From Oxalicibacterium flavum (GTDB lineage Bacteria > Pseudomonadota > Gammaproteobacteria > Burkholderiales > Burkholderiaceae_D), in assembly GCF_014635065.1 (NCBI RefSeq), contig NZ_BMCG01000003.1, positions 186,001 to 250,000 on the forward strand: a DNA stretch of 64,000 nucleotides. Reading direction: 5' to 3'. Made by a program: the position numbers and the translations under genes. The notes beneath the pieces were generated by a model. That model made no database searches and was not told where the DNA came from. It saw only the letters and a list, made by a program, of their open reading frames with translations. Positions 43,209 through 55,405 of the stretch are shown here, piece by piece (the first letter of the stretch is position 1; every line of letters begins with the position of its first letter).

Positions 43209-44003
43209 ATGAAACTTCGTATCACGACGTACAACATCCATAAGGGCGTGTCCTCTTTCGGAGCGCGGCCCCGCATTCACGCCCTCAAGCAGGCCATCAA
43301 CGCAATGCAATCGGACGTCCTGTTCCTGCAGGAAGTGCAGGGACGGCACGACCTGCATGCACTCAAGCACGCAACCGACTGGCCGGAGCTGCCGCAGCAG
43401 GATTTCCTGGCCGGCGACTCGCACCAGTGTGCCTACGGCATGAACGCCGTCTATGACCACGGCCACCATGGCAATGCGCTGCTGAGCTGCTTTCCGATCC
43501 TGTCGTCCAACAACCGCAACATCTCCGATCACAAGTACGAATCGCGCGGCATCCTGCACTGCGTGGTGCAGGCGCCGGAAGCAGAGGTGCATTGCTACGT
43601 GATCCATCTGGGACTGTTTGCCGGCAGCCGCAAGCGCCAGAACGAGGCGCTGATCGATGCCGTCAATTCGACCGCACCGTCAGGCGCGCCCATTATCATC
43701 GCCGGCGACTTCAACGACTGGAGCAACCAGTTGAGCGATGAGTTGCGCGAACGCCTCGGCGTCAGCGAGGTATTCGACGAGAACATTTCGCGGCGCGGCT
43801 TCGGTACCTACCTGCGGCAGCTGAGCGGACGCGGTACCCGGATTCAGCCGGCACGCACCTTTCCGGCCGCCATGCCGTTCCTGCAACTGGACCGCATCTA
43901 TGTGCGCGGCTTCAAGGTAGAATCGGCCGAAGTCCTGCACGGCAGGATCTGGGCCAAGCTGTCCGATCACGCGCCCATCATCGCCTCGCTGGCGTTGAAA
44001 TGA
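43209..44003 (+). CDS. Endonuclease/exonuclease/phosphatase (EEP) family protein
   Basis: 264 residues. Motifs in order: TYNIHKG near 7-13, LQEVQG (metal-binding Glu), GDFNDW and SDHAPI (catalytic Asp-His). Members without a signal peptide that are encoded beside clsB act on phosphodiesters; in E. coli the equivalent YbhP precedes clsB (YbhO). I chose the ATG at 43209 because the sequence then starts MKLRITTYN. It lies 80 bp upstream of clsB. Confidence 0.88.
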   Translation: MKLRITTYNIHKGVSSFGARPRIHALKQAINAMQSDVLFLQEVQGRHDLHALKHATDWPELPQQDFLAGDSHQCAYGMNAVYDHGHHGNALLSCFPILSSNNRNISDHKYESRGILHCVVQAPEAEVHCYVIHLGLFAGSRKRQNEALIDAVNSTAPSGAPIIIAGDFNDWSNQLSDELRERLGVSEVFDENISRRGFGTYLRQLSGRGTRIQPARTFPAAMPFLQLDRIYVRGFKVESAEVLHGRIWAKLSDHAPIIASLALK

Positions 44004-44083
44004 TGCTTCGCGGTCGTATGGCCATGCGCTTCCCGGCGCATGGCGCGCGATCTTTCCGATAGTCGTTTGCCGGTTCTCCATCC

Positions 44084-45250
44084 ATGCGCTCGGTCAGCTT
44101 CACAGGACACAACGACATCCGCCTGCTGCATTGCGGCGCCGAGTATTTCCCGGCGCTGATCGAGGCCTTCGATGCAGCGCAGATCGAAATTTATTTCGAA
44201 ACCTATATCTTCGCCGCCGACGAGACCGCCGAATCGATCAAGGCCGCGCTCGGGCGTGCCGCCGCACGCGGCGTCATTGTCAATGTGCTTACCGACTGGG
44301 TCGGTACCGGCAATGCGCAGGCGCAGGCGCTGCAGCGCGATTTCGACACGCTGGGCGTGACGCATCGCAGCTTCAATCCCTGGTTCGTGCGCGGCATTGC
44401 GCGCATGCATCGCAAGCTGTGCGTGGTTGACAGGCAGGTCGCCTTCCTCGGCGGGCTCAACGTCGTCGATGATCTGCACGACGATGACGACGCCAGCATC
44501 GCGCTGCCGGCGCCACGCTGGGATTTCGGCGTGCGCATCACGGGGCCGCTGGTGGCGACCATTCATTGGGAAATGGCGGTGCACTGGGCGCGCCTCGGCA
44601 GCATCAGCTGGCGCACGCGCTGGGCCACTTTTCAGGAGCGGCGGCGCGCGCGTATCGAGGAAGCGCACGAACCGGTGGTGGCGGGACTGGTGGTGCGCGA
44701 CAACCTGCGCAACCGGCGCACGATCCAGAAAGCCTATCTGCAGGCGCTGGGTGGCGCGCGGTATTCGGCGCTGCTCGCCAATCCGTATTTCGCGCCCGGC
44801 CGCAAGATGCGCCGCGCGTTGACCATCGCCGCCCGACGCGGCATCGACGTCACCTTGCTGCTCGGCGTCGGGCAATATCGCTTCCAGGACGTGATCGCAC
44901 GCTCCTACTTTCCGCGCCTGCTGAAGGCCGGCGTGAGGATCGTCGAATACCGCAAGACCCAGCTGCACGGCAAGGTGGCCGTGATCGACGATCGCTGGTC
45001 AACCGTCGGTTCCAGCAACTATGACGGCTTCAGCCTCTTCGTCAACCAGGAAGCCAACGTGGTGGTGATCGATGCCGACTTCGCGCGGACGTTGCGCGCG
45101 CATATCGAGAAGGGCATTGCGGAGGGGCAGGAAGTGACGCTGGCCGACTTCGAAGGCATACCGTGGCATCGCAAGGCTTTCCATCGCATCGCCTACCTGG
45201 TCTATGCCAGCGTGCTGCGTCTGATCACCTGGGGCAAGTCGGTCGAGTAG
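44084..45250 (+). CDS. clsB: Cardiolipin synthase ClsB
   Basis: 388 residues, phospholipase D superfamily with two HKD-type motifs: HRKLCVVDRQVAFLGG (about 107-122) and HGKVAVIDDRWSTVGSSN (about 295-312). It forms cardiolipin from phosphatidyl groups at the inner membrane. It lacks the N-terminal transmembrane helices of ClsA, as ClsB does. The upstream EEP gene mirrors the ybhP-clsB pair of enterobacteria. Confidence 0.92.
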   Translation: MRSVSFTGHNDIRLLHCGAEYFPALIEAFDAAQIEIYFETYIFAADETAESIKAALGRAAARGVIVNVLTDWVGTGNAQAQALQRDFDTLGVTHRSFNPWFVRGIARMHRKLCVVDRQVAFLGGLNVVDDLHDDDDASIALPAPRWDFGVRITGPLVATIHWEMAVHWARLGSISWRTRWATFQERRRARIEEAHEPVVAGLVVRDNLRNRRTIQKAYLQALGGARYSALLANPYFAPGRKMRRALTIAARRGIDVTLLLGVGQYRFQDVIARSYFPRLLKAGVRIVEYRKTQLHGKVAVIDDRWSTVGSSNYDGFSLFVNQEANVVVIDADFARTLRAHIEKGIAEGQEVTLADFEGIPWHRKAFHRIAYLVYASVLRLITWGKSVE

Positions 45251-45357
45251 CGCCCGCCTACGCCGAGAGGCAAATCGATTTACACTATGGAAAGTACGGG
45301 TGGTGGTACCGGGGAACGGACCGCCACCTGTGTTTTTGAGGCAACCAGCGAGCAGAC

Positions 45358-46755
45358 ATGGGCGGGCAGAGGGCCGACGCGAATCCGAACGAAGTGGTGA
45401 CCGATGGCGGCCTGCCGCCTGCGGCACGCAACCGCGCGGTACTGGCGGTCGCGATGGGCGTATCGATGTCGTCGCTGGACACCGCCATCGCCAATACCGC
45501 CTTGCCCGCGATGGCCGCGCAGCTGATGGCGACGCCGGCCGATTCGGTCTGGATCGTCAATATCTATCAGCTGGCGATGGTGGCGACCCTGCTGCCCTTT
45601 GCCGCGCTGGCGGAGATCGTCAGCTACCGCCGCATCTTCATCTTCGGCCTGATCCTGTTCACGGTGGCATCGGCCGCCTGCGCGATGGCGTGGTCGCTGC
45701 CGTCGCTGGTGATCGCGCGCTTCTTCCAGGGCGTGGGCGCGGCGGCCGTGATGGGCATCAACACCGCGCTGCTGCGCGAGATCTATCCGCGCCACATGCT
45801 GGGGCGCGGACTTGGCACCAATGCACTGGTGGTAGCGGTGTCCTTTGCCGTCGGCCCGACGCTGGCTTCCACCATCCTGACGCTGTGGTCGTGGCCGTGG
45901 CTGTTTGCGATCAACCTGCCGTTCGGCGCGCTGGCGATCTACCTGGCCTGCAAGGCGCTGCCGCAAACGGCCAGGGCCGGTCACAAACTCGACGCGCTGA
46001 CCGCGTTCTACAGTTTCTGCGCCTTCGGCCTGCTGATTCTGACGATCGGCGAGGGCGCGCACCTGAGCAGCGTGCGCACCGTGCTGCTCGAAGCCTGCGG
46101 CGCGCTGATCTTCTTCGTGCTGCTGCTGCGCCGGCAGGCCGGGCACCACGCGCCCATGCTGCCGGTCGATCTGTTCCGGCTGCCGCAGTTTTCGCTGTCG
46201 GCATTGACGGCGGTCTTCACCTTCGCGGCGCAGGGACTGGCCTTCGTTTCATTGCCGTTCTACTTCGAAGCAGTGCTCGGCCGTTCGGCGGTCGAGACCG
46301 GTTTTCTGCTCACACCATGGGCAGTGCTGGTCGGCGTGATGGCGCCGATCGCCGGACGCCTGAGCGACCGCTATCCGGTCGGTATCCTCGGCGGCGTCGG
46401 CACTGCCGTGCTGGCGAGCGGGCTGATGCTGATGATCTTCATGCCTGCGCATGCCAGCACCTTCGATATCTGCTGGCGCATGGCGGTCTGCGGCATCGGC
46501 TTCGGTTTCTTCCAGGCGCCCAATCTGCGTGCCATCCTGAGCAGCGCGCCGCCCTCGCGCGGCGGCGGTGCCAGCGGCGTCGTCGCGACTTCGCGCCTGA
46601 TCGGCCAGGCGTCGGGCGCGGCGCTGGTCGCATTCTGCTTCACGATTTCGGCACGGCATGGCGAAACGCTGGCGCTGAGTCTGGGCGTTGCTTTTGCGGC
46701 AGCCGCCAGCGTGACCAGCTTTGCGCGCATGTTCGTGCCGGCGAAGGTGGATTGA
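45358..46755 (+). CDS. MFS transporter, DHA2 (14-helix drug exporter) type
   Basis: 465 residues with about 14 hydrophobic helices. VSMSSLDTAIANTALPAMA (motif D1-type start of EmrB/QacA proteins), LAEIVSYRRIFIFG (motif A region) and RFFQGVGAAAVMGINTALLREIYP (motif B/C region) support a proton-driven drug or metabolite exporter. Substrate unknown. It is shorter than most EmrB proteins. It is followed after 2 bp by the Hsp15-like gene, probably co-transcribed. Confidence 0.87.
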   Translation: MGGQRADANPNEVVTDGGLPPAARNRAVLAVAMGVSMSSLDTAIANTALPAMAAQLMATPADSVWIVNIYQLAMVATLLPFAALAEIVSYRRIFIFGLILFTVASAACAMAWSLPSLVIARFFQGVGAAAVMGINTALLREIYPRHMLGRGLGTNALVVAVSFAVGPTLASTILTLWSWPWLFAINLPFGALAIYLACKALPQTARAGHKLDALTAFYSFCAFGLLILTIGEGAHLSSVRTVLLEACGALIFFVLLLRRQAGHHAPMLPVDLFRLPQFSLSALTAVFTFAAQGLAFVSLPFYFEAVLGRSAVETGFLLTPWAVLVGVMAPIAGRLSDRYPVGILGGVGTAVLASGLMLMIFMPAHASTFDICWRMAVCGIGFGFFQAPNLRAILSSAPPSRGGGASGVVATSRLIGQASGAALVAFCFTISARHGETLALSLGVAFAAAASVTSFARMFVPAKVD

Positions 46756-46757
46756 CC

Positions 46758-47135
<378 letters not shown>

Positions 47136-47150
47136 GACTCGCATCGGCAG

Positions 47151-47176
47151 GATGATGTCACGCGCAGGACATCATC
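47151..47176. promoter_or_regulatory. Inverted repeat upstream of the beta-oxidation genes, candidate operator
   Basis: GATGATGTC (47151-47159) and GACATCATC (47168-47176) are perfect 9-bp inverted arms with an 8-nt spacer, 57 bp before the acyl-CoA dehydrogenase ATG. No T-run follows, so it is not a standard terminator. It fits a TetR- or GntR-type operator, unproven. A very strong ribosome-binding site AGGAGGAGA (47218-47226) follows. Confidence 0.5.
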
Positions 47177-47232
47177 GGCGCGGCATCATGCGGTAGTATT
47201 CTGATAAAGACAACCGCAGGAGGAGACGTTTC

Positions 47233-49023
47233 ATGGGTCAATACATTGCGCCGTTGCGCGACATGCAATTCGTGCTGCACGAACTGCTGAACGTGTCGGA
47301 TGAGTTGAAGCAACTGCCGAAATATGCCGACATCGATGCCGACATCATCAACCAGGTGCTGGAGGAAGGCGCAAGATTCACGTCGGAAATCCTTTTTCCG
47401 CTCAACCATGTGGGCGACCGCGAAGGCTGTACGCTCGATACGGCCACGCACGAGGTAACGCCACCGACCGGCTTCAAGGAAGCCTACGAGCAATACGTTG
47501 CGGCAGGCTGGCCGGCATTGGCAGCCGATCCCGAGTACGGCGGCCAGGGCCTGCCGACCGTGGTGCAGACGGTTTTCCTCGAAATGCTCAATTCCGCCAA
47601 TCAGGCATGGACCATGTATCCGGGCCTGTCGCACGGCGCCTACGAATGCCTGCTCAAGCACGGCACCGACGAACAAAAATCGCTGTATCTGCCCAAGCTG
47701 GTGTCCGGCGAGTGGACCGGCACCATGTGCCTGACCGAGGCGCATTCGGGCACCGATCTGGGACTGCTGCGCACCAGGGCCGAACCGCAGGGCGACGGCT
47801 CCTACAAGATCACCGGCAACAAGATTTTCATCTCGGCCGGCGAGCACAACATGTCGCACAACATCGTGCACCTGGTGCTGGCGCGATTGCCCGATGCGCC
47901 GGCCGGCACCCACGGCATCTCGCTGTTTCTGGTGCCCAAGTTCCTGCCCAAGGAAGACGGCACGCCGGGTGAGCGCAATCCGATCTTTTGCGGCGCGCTG
48001 GAAGAGAAGATGGGCATCCACGGCAATGCCACCTGCCAGATGAACATCGACGGCGCCCGGGGCTGGCTGATCGGCGAACCCAACAAGGGTTTGAATGCGA
48101 TGTTCGTGATGATGAACGCCGCGCGCCTCGGCGTCGGCGTGCAGTCGCTGGGCCTGACCGAAGTGGCCTACCAGAACGCGCTGATCTACGCCAAGGACCG
48201 CCTGCAGATGCGCAGCCTGAGCGGCCCCAAGGCGACCGACAAGCCGGCCGACCCGATCATCGTGCACCCGGACGTGCGGCGCATGCTGCTGACCGCGCGC
48301 GCCTATGCCGAGGGCGGCCGCGCGTTCAGCGCCTACGTCGCCTTGCAGATCGATCGCGAGTTGAACCATCCCGACGAGAAGGTGCGGCAGGAAGCGGCCG
48401 ACGAGGTGGCGCTGCTGACGCCCATCATCAAGGCCTTCCTGACCGACAACGGCTGGATTTCGACCTCGGAAGCGATGCAGGTCTATGGCGGCCACGGCTT
48501 CATCGCCGAATGGGGCATGGAGCAGTACGTGCGCGACTCGCGCATCAACATGATCTACGAAGGCACCAACACCATCCAGTCGCTCGACCTGCTGGGCCGC
48601 AAGATCCTGCAGGACAACGGCGTCAAGCTGCGCAAGCTGGGCGAGAAGATCCGCAGCTACGTCGAGGAAAACGGCCTCGATGAATCGCTGTCCGAGTTCA
48701 TCACGCCGCTGGCCGATCTGGCCGCCAAGGTCGAGAAGCTGACGGTCGAGATCGGCATGAAGGCGATGCGCAATCCGGATGAGGTCGGTGCGGCGGCGGT
48801 GCCGTATCTGCGCGTGGTCGGCCACCTGATCTATGCCTATCTGTTCACGCGCATGGCCAAGATCGCGCTCGACAAGCGTGCCGAGGACGAGCGTTTCTAT
48901 ACCGCCAAGCTGGCGACGGCACGTTTCTACTTCGCGCGCCTGCTGCCGGAAACCGCCATGCTGATCCGCCAGGCACGCGCCGGTTCGGACAGCCTGATGG
49001 CGCTGGATGCCGAGCTGTTCTAG
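47233..49023 (+). CDS. Acyl-CoA dehydrogenase (DmdC/FadE12-like, long form)
   Basis: 596 residues. It has an extra N-terminal stretch (YIAPLRDMQFVLHELL), the usual acyl-CoA dehydrogenase core with CLTEAHSGTDLGLLRT and the active-site region YEGTNTIQSLDLLGRK (Glu near 442), plus a C-terminal extension domain. This is the family often annotated as 3-methylmercaptopropionyl-CoA dehydrogenase, but most members are general fatty acyl-CoA dehydrogenases. Together with the next two genes it makes a complete beta-oxidation set. AGGAGGAGA upstream suggests high translation. Confidence 0.92.
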   Translation: MGQYIAPLRDMQFVLHELLNVSDELKQLPKYADIDADIINQVLEEGARFTSEILFPLNHVGDREGCTLDTATHEVTPPTGFKEAYEQYVAAGWPALAADPEYGGQGLPTVVQTVFLEMLNSANQAWTMYPGLSHGAYECLLKHGTDEQKSLYLPKLVSGEWTGTMCLTEAHSGTDLGLLRTRAEPQGDGSYKITGNKIFISAGEHNMSHNIVHLVLARLPDAPAGTHGISLFLVPKFLPKEDGTPGERNPIFCGALEEKMGIHGNATCQMNIDGARGWLIGEPNKGLNAMFVMMNAARLGVGVQSLGLTEVAYQNALIYAKDRLQMRSLSGPKATDKPADPIIVHPDVRRMLLTARAYAEGGRAFSAYVALQIDRELNHPDEKVRQEAADEVALLTPIIKAFLTDNGWISTSEAMQVYGGHGFIAEWGMEQYVRDSRINMIYEGTNTIQSLDLLGRKILQDNGVKLRKLGEKIRSYVEENGLDESLSEFITPLADLAAKVEKLTVEIGMKAMRNPDEVGAAAVPYLRVVGHLIYAYLFTRMAKIALDKRAEDERFYTAKLATARFYFARLLPETAMLIRQARAGSDSLMALDAELF

Positions 49024-49107
49024 CCACACATCCGTTGCTTTGATCGTCGATATCGGGCAGGTGCATGCAGCATCGCATGCGCTGCCTTCTGTTCTGAAAG
49101 GCCTTGC

Positions 49108-51507
<2,400 letters not shown>

Positions 51508-51661
51508 AGGGGCGATAAAGCTACTGCGCGAACCAATCCCGACACTGCGATGCTCGCCGTACATCGGTACGGCTGCGCTTCTCGCGCCGGCCTTGATTCG
51601 CTCGCTACGTTTTCTCCCCTTCCGAAGCTGATTAAAGAATCCATTCTCCTTGGAGCACAAG

Positions 51662-52858
51662 ATGAGCAAACAACTTCAGGATGCCTACATCGTCGCCGCC
51701 ACCCGCACGCCGATCGGCAAGGCACCGCGCGGCATGTTCCGTAACACGCGTCCCGACGACCTGCTGGTGCGCGTGCTGCAGTCGGCGCTGGCGCAGGTGC
51801 CGTCGCTCGATCCGGATGTGATCGAAGACGCCATCGTCGGCTGCTCGTTCCCGGAAGCCGAGCAGGGTCTGAACATGGCGCGCATGAGTGTGCTGCTCGC
51901 GGGTCTGCCGCAGACGGTCGGCGGCGTCACGGTCAACCGCTATTGCGCGTCGGGCCTGACGGCGCTGGCGATGGCGGCCGATCGCATTCGCGTCGGCGAG
52001 GCCGACGTCATCATCGCCGCCGGTGCCGAATCGATGTCCATGGTGCCGATGATGGGTCACCATCCATCGATGAACATGGGCATCTTCAAGGACGAGAACG
52101 TCGGCATGGCCTATGGCATGGGCCTGACCGCCGAGAAGGTCGCCGCGCAGTGGAAGGTCTCGCGCGAGGCGCAGGATGAATTCGCGCTGAATTCGCACCT
52201 GAAGGCACTGGCTGCGCAGCAGGCCGGCCAGTTCAACGACGAGATGACCGAGGTCGAGATCGTCACGCGCACGCCCAACCTTGCTAACGGCGAGATCGAC
52301 ATCGCCACCCGCATCGTCAACATGGACGAAGGCGCGCGCGCCGACACCAGCCTGGAAGCCCTGGCAAAACTCAAGCCGGTGTTCTCGCCCAAGGGCTCGG
52401 TCACCGCCGGCAACAGTTCGCAGACCTCGGACGGTGCCGGCGCACTGATCGTCGTCAGCGAAAAGATCCTCAGGCAGTTCAACCTGACGCCGCTGGCGCG
52501 CTTCGTCTCGTTCTCGGTGCGCGGTGTGCCGCCCGAGATCATGGGCATTGGCCCCAAGGAGGCGATTCCTGCCGCCCTGCGCGCGGCCGGCCTCAAGCAG
52601 GACCAGATGGACTGGATCGAACTCAACGAAGCCTTCGCCGCCCAGGCGCTGGCCGTGATCCACGACCTCGGCCTCGATCCCGCCAAGGTCAACCCCATGG
52701 GCGGCGCCATCGCCCTCGGCCACCCGCTCGGCGCCACCGGCGCCATCCGCTCCGCTACCGTCGTTCATGCCCTGCGCCGCAACAAGCTCAAGTACGGCAT
52801 GGTGACGATGTGCGTGGGAACGGGGATGGGCGCGGCGGGGATTTTTGAGCGTATGTAA
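51662..52858 (+). CDS. Acetyl-CoA C-acyltransferase (3-ketoacyl-CoA thiolase)
   Basis: 398 residues. The active-site residues are C95 in RYCASGLTA, H354 in GHPLGATG and C384 in CVGTGMG. It cleaves 3-ketoacyl-CoA in the last step of beta-oxidation. The ATG at 51662 has GGAG 6 nt upstream; a TTG four codons earlier overlaps that site and is rejected. It ends in a very strong terminator, so it closes the operon. Confidence 0.95.
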   Translation: MSKQLQDAYIVAATRTPIGKAPRGMFRNTRPDDLLVRVLQSALAQVPSLDPDVIEDAIVGCSFPEAEQGLNMARMSVLLAGLPQTVGGVTVNRYCASGLTALAMAADRIRVGEADVIIAAGAESMSMVPMMGHHPSMNMGIFKDENVGMAYGMGLTAEKVAAQWKVSREAQDEFALNSHLKALAAQQAGQFNDEMTEVEIVTRTPNLANGEIDIATRIVNMDEGARADTSLEALAKLKPVFSPKGSVTAGNSSQTSDGAGALIVVSEKILRQFNLTPLARFVSFSVRGVPPEIMGIGPKEAIPAALRAAGLKQDQMDWIELNEAFAAQALAVIHDLGLDPAKVNPMGGAIALGHPLGATGAIRSATVVHALRRNKLKYGMVTMCVGTGMGAAGIFERM

Positions 52859-52872
52859 TATCTATCAGCTTC

Positions 52873-52910
52873 AATAAAAACCGCAGCCTCAAAAGGCTGC
52901 GGTTTTTATT
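52873..52910. terminator. Strong bidirectional terminator after the beta-oxidation genes
   Basis: A 16-bp perfect inverted repeat (52873-52888 and 52895-52910) with loop TCAAAA. GC-rich core CCGCAGCC/GGCTGCGG, flanked by A5 and T5. Confidence 0.93.
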
Positions 52911-53097
52911 TGAGAATCGCTTGGGGAAGCCGGTCGTCCGAACGGTATGTTATAGGCCCTCGTTGAAAAGATGGTCATATGGGCAACCTGTCGTATTTCT
53001 GGAAATATTTGCCAAGCTGTCGTCTTTGTCGAGCCGCGCGTATACACTCTCTTGCGCTTGAGCGTCGGCCACCGTTCCTGATTCTCCTTACATATCC

Positions 53098-54123
53098 ATG
53101 TTCTCCTCATTGTTCATCTCTCTTCTTCGGGGTGCCTCTCGCCTGTTGAGCTACCTGCAGCCGCGCCATCTAGCGCAGTATCCCGGTCATCCGGCTCCGG
53201 TGGCATTTCTTGGCGAAGAAGTGGACGCCCGGTCACAAGTATGTGCGCTCCAGCCGATTCCCGAGCACATCTGGACGTATTGGGATTCGGAGAGGCCGGA
53301 TGCATTGGTGGATCAATGCATTGCGAACTGGCGAGCGCACAATCCGGGTTTCGAAATCCATGTTCTCAACAGTCAGAACATGGGCGTTCATATTCCGCAG
53401 GAAGATATTCCGGCGGTGTTTGGCGAGCTGCATCCGACCAAGCGCTCGGACTGGATACGTCTCTATCTTGTCAGTCGTTATGGCGGTTACTGGCTGGATG
53501 CTTCGATTCTGCTGACGTGCTCGCTGGGCTGGCTGGAATCGCAGCGGTGCGTGCAGGGAGCTGAAGCTGTCGGCTTCTATCTGGAAGGCTATACGCATGA
53601 CGTGCGTTTCCCGGTCGTGGAAAGCTGGGCATTCGGTGCGCCGGCGAATTCGCCGTTCATGATCGCCTGGCAGCGGGAGTTTCATCGTGCCTTGATCGAG
53701 GTCGGTACCGAATCCTATCTGGATGCGTTGCGCAGCCGTGAAGATGGCACGACCGTGTTGCAGGGGATTGCCGATCCGGCCTATCTGCTGATTCACGTCG
53801 CCGCGCAACAGGTACTGCGCCGTTCCAACGGCTACCGCCTTGCCTTGTTCAAGGCGGAAGACACTGCCTATTTCTATCAGAAGGCGCTTGGCTGGAAATG
53901 GTATTGGTTGTATGCGCGGCTGTGTCTTGTCAATAGTGAGCCCGTACCTGCACCGCTGGTCAAGTTGCGCGGCGGCGAGCGACGGCACTTTGCTGAACTT
54001 TTCACTCAATATGGCGGCCCGGACAATGCCAGTATCTGGCAACTGGCTTGCCAAGACTTGGGCAATGCCGATGCCGATAATTCTCAGATGCTTGTCGATA
54101 AACCGCCCTGCCACACATCCTAG
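53098..54123 (+). CDS. Glycosyltransferase of the capsular-polysaccharide-synthesis (GT32-like) type
   Basis: 341 residues. PEHIWTYWDSERPD near 53-66 and SDWIRLYLVSRYGGYWLDASILLT near 125-148 match the polymerase-free capsular polysaccharide synthesis/GT32-like family. The LDAS motif replaces the more usual DxD. It probably transfers a sugar to a surface glycan. It stands alone between two strong terminators. Its base composition is lower in GC than its neighbours (31 of 60 at 53461-53520 against 42 of 60 at 52561-52620), which suggests acquisition by transfer. No ribosome-binding site is clear at the ATG. Confidence 0.82.
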   Translation: MFSSLFISLLRGASRLLSYLQPRHLAQYPGHPAPVAFLGEEVDARSQVCALQPIPEHIWTYWDSERPDALVDQCIANWRAHNPGFEIHVLNSQNMGVHIPQEDIPAVFGELHPTKRSDWIRLYLVSRYGGYWLDASILLTCSLGWLESQRCVQGAEAVGFYLEGYTHDVRFPVVESWAFGAPANSPFMIAWQREFHRALIEVGTESYLDALRSREDGTTVLQGIADPAYLLIHVAAQQVLRRSNGYRLALFKAEDTAYFYQKALGWKWYWLYARLCLVNSEPVPAPLVKLRGGERRHFAELFTQYGGPDNASIWQLACQDLGNADADNSQMLVDKPPCHTS

Positions 54124-54438
54124 ATGCGCGTCCCTTTGATCATTTAGCATCGCTTGCATGGAAAGATAAGCCGCAGTGCCAGCAGGCCTGCGGCTTTTTT
54201 CATGGCGGCATGCGTAGTGCACTGCCGTGGTGCAAGGCGCACCATGCGAATGCCGCAATCCGTGAACCAGCGATCTTCCTTTCCATTCATGCCTTTTAAA
54301 CGCGGCTCACGCGCTTTGCTGACATGGCACAGACCTTGCTGAATGGTAGTCGTGCTTGTACACAAGAAGGTATTCCAGTTTTGAGCATCCTTCTTGCGTG
54401 CTTGCGGCCGCCATTCACCGACTTCCAAAGGAACAGCC
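54124..54438. other. Intergenic region between glycosyltransferase and ABC importer
   Basis: 315 bp. It holds the terminator at 54168-54200. Further on, CTTGT-AC-ACAAG at 54355-54366 is a short inverted repeat that could be an operator for the importer operon. A ribosome-binding site (AAAGGAAC) lies just before 54439. No -10/-35 pair stands out and no gene is seen. Confidence 0.45.
54168..54200 (+). terminator. Terminator after the glycosyltransferase gene
   Basis: AAGCCGCAG (54168-54176), an 11-nt loop, CTGCGGCTT (54188-54196), then T-run to 54200. Perfect 9-bp stem. Confidence 0.88.
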
Positions 54439-55383
54439 ATGCAGACTCGCAGACATTTCATCGCCACCCTCATTGCCGCTTCGCTCGCGGCGGCCGGATC
54501 AGGTTCGGTACTGGCAGCGGATCAGGTCATCCGTGTCGGTACTCTGAAGCTGATGCATGGCATCACACCGTATTTCTACGACAAGTTCACGCCGCCCGGC
54601 TACAAGATCGAGGTGATTCCCTTCGAGACGCCGACTGACGGCAAGAATGCCGTGGTGACCAAGTCCGTCGATTTCGGCACCTACGGTCTGGCGGCAGCCA
54701 CGCTGGGTGCCGCCGCGGGCGAGCCGGTAGTGGTTGTGGCGGCGCAGTGCAATCGCGGCATGGCAGTGGTTGCGCGCGCCGATGGCAAGATTTCCTCGAT
54801 CAAGGATCTGAAAGGCCAACGCGTCGGCATCCTGCCGGGCTCGACGCAGGAAGTCGTGATCCTCGACCGTCTCAAGCAGGAGGGCATGACCGTCAAGGAC
54901 ATCAAGCCGGTGCGCGTGTCGTTCAGCGAGATGGCGTCGGCACTGGAGCGCGGCGATGTGGATGCCTACGTGGGGGCGGAACCTGGTCCATCGATCAGCG
55001 TCGGCAAGGGAATCGGCAAGATCGTTGAGTATCCGTATTCGACGCCGACCGGCAGCGTCAACATGGTGATGACGACCCATGCCGATACGGTCAAGAACAA
55101 GCCCGAACTGATCAAGGTATTCCTGAAGATTCATCAGCAGGCGACCGATTACGTGATGGCCAATCGTTCGGCATTTGTCGATATGTCGGTGCAGAAGCTG
55201 GGTTTGCCGGCAAAGACTGCGGAGCTGGCAGCACCCAACGTGGAGCTGACCTGGAAAGTCGATGACGACTGGACCAAGCGTGCCAAATACTACGGCTCGC
55301 AGATGCTGGACAAGAAGCAGATTCGCCGGCTGCCCGACTACAACGCCTTCATCGAAACGGGTTTCGTGAAGCAGATTCAGTAA
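54439..55383 (+). CDS. NitT/TauT-type ABC transporter substrate-binding protein
   Basis: 314 residues. The N-terminus RRHFIATLIAAS looks like a twin-arginine-containing or Sec signal peptide with cleavage after about residue 26 (VLA). The mature part fits the SsuA/THI5-like fold: IRVGTLKLMHGITPYFYDKF, VDFGTYGLAAATLGAAAGEP, LKGQRVGILPGSTQEVVI. Ligands in the family include sulfonates, nitrate, pyrimidines and aromatic acids; the ligand here is unknown. Start at 54439 has AAAGGAAC upstream. First gene of a four-gene unit. Confidence 0.88.
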   Translation: MQTRRHFIATLIAASLAAAGSGSVLAADQVIRVGTLKLMHGITPYFYDKFTPPGYKIEVIPFETPTDGKNAVVTKSVDFGTYGLAAATLGAAAGEPVVVVAAQCNRGMAVVARADGKISSIKDLKGQRVGILPGSTQEVVILDRLKQEGMTVKDIKPVRVSFSEMASALERGDVDAYVGAEPGPSISVGKGIGKIVEYPYSTPTGSVNMVMTTHADTVKNKPELIKVFLKIHQQATDYVMANRSAFVDMSVQKLGLPAKTAELAAPNVELTWKVDDDWTKRAKYYGSQMLDKKQIRRLPDYNAFIETGFVKQIQ

Positions 55384-55405
55384 TCATTTTCGGGAAGGAG
55401 CTGTC

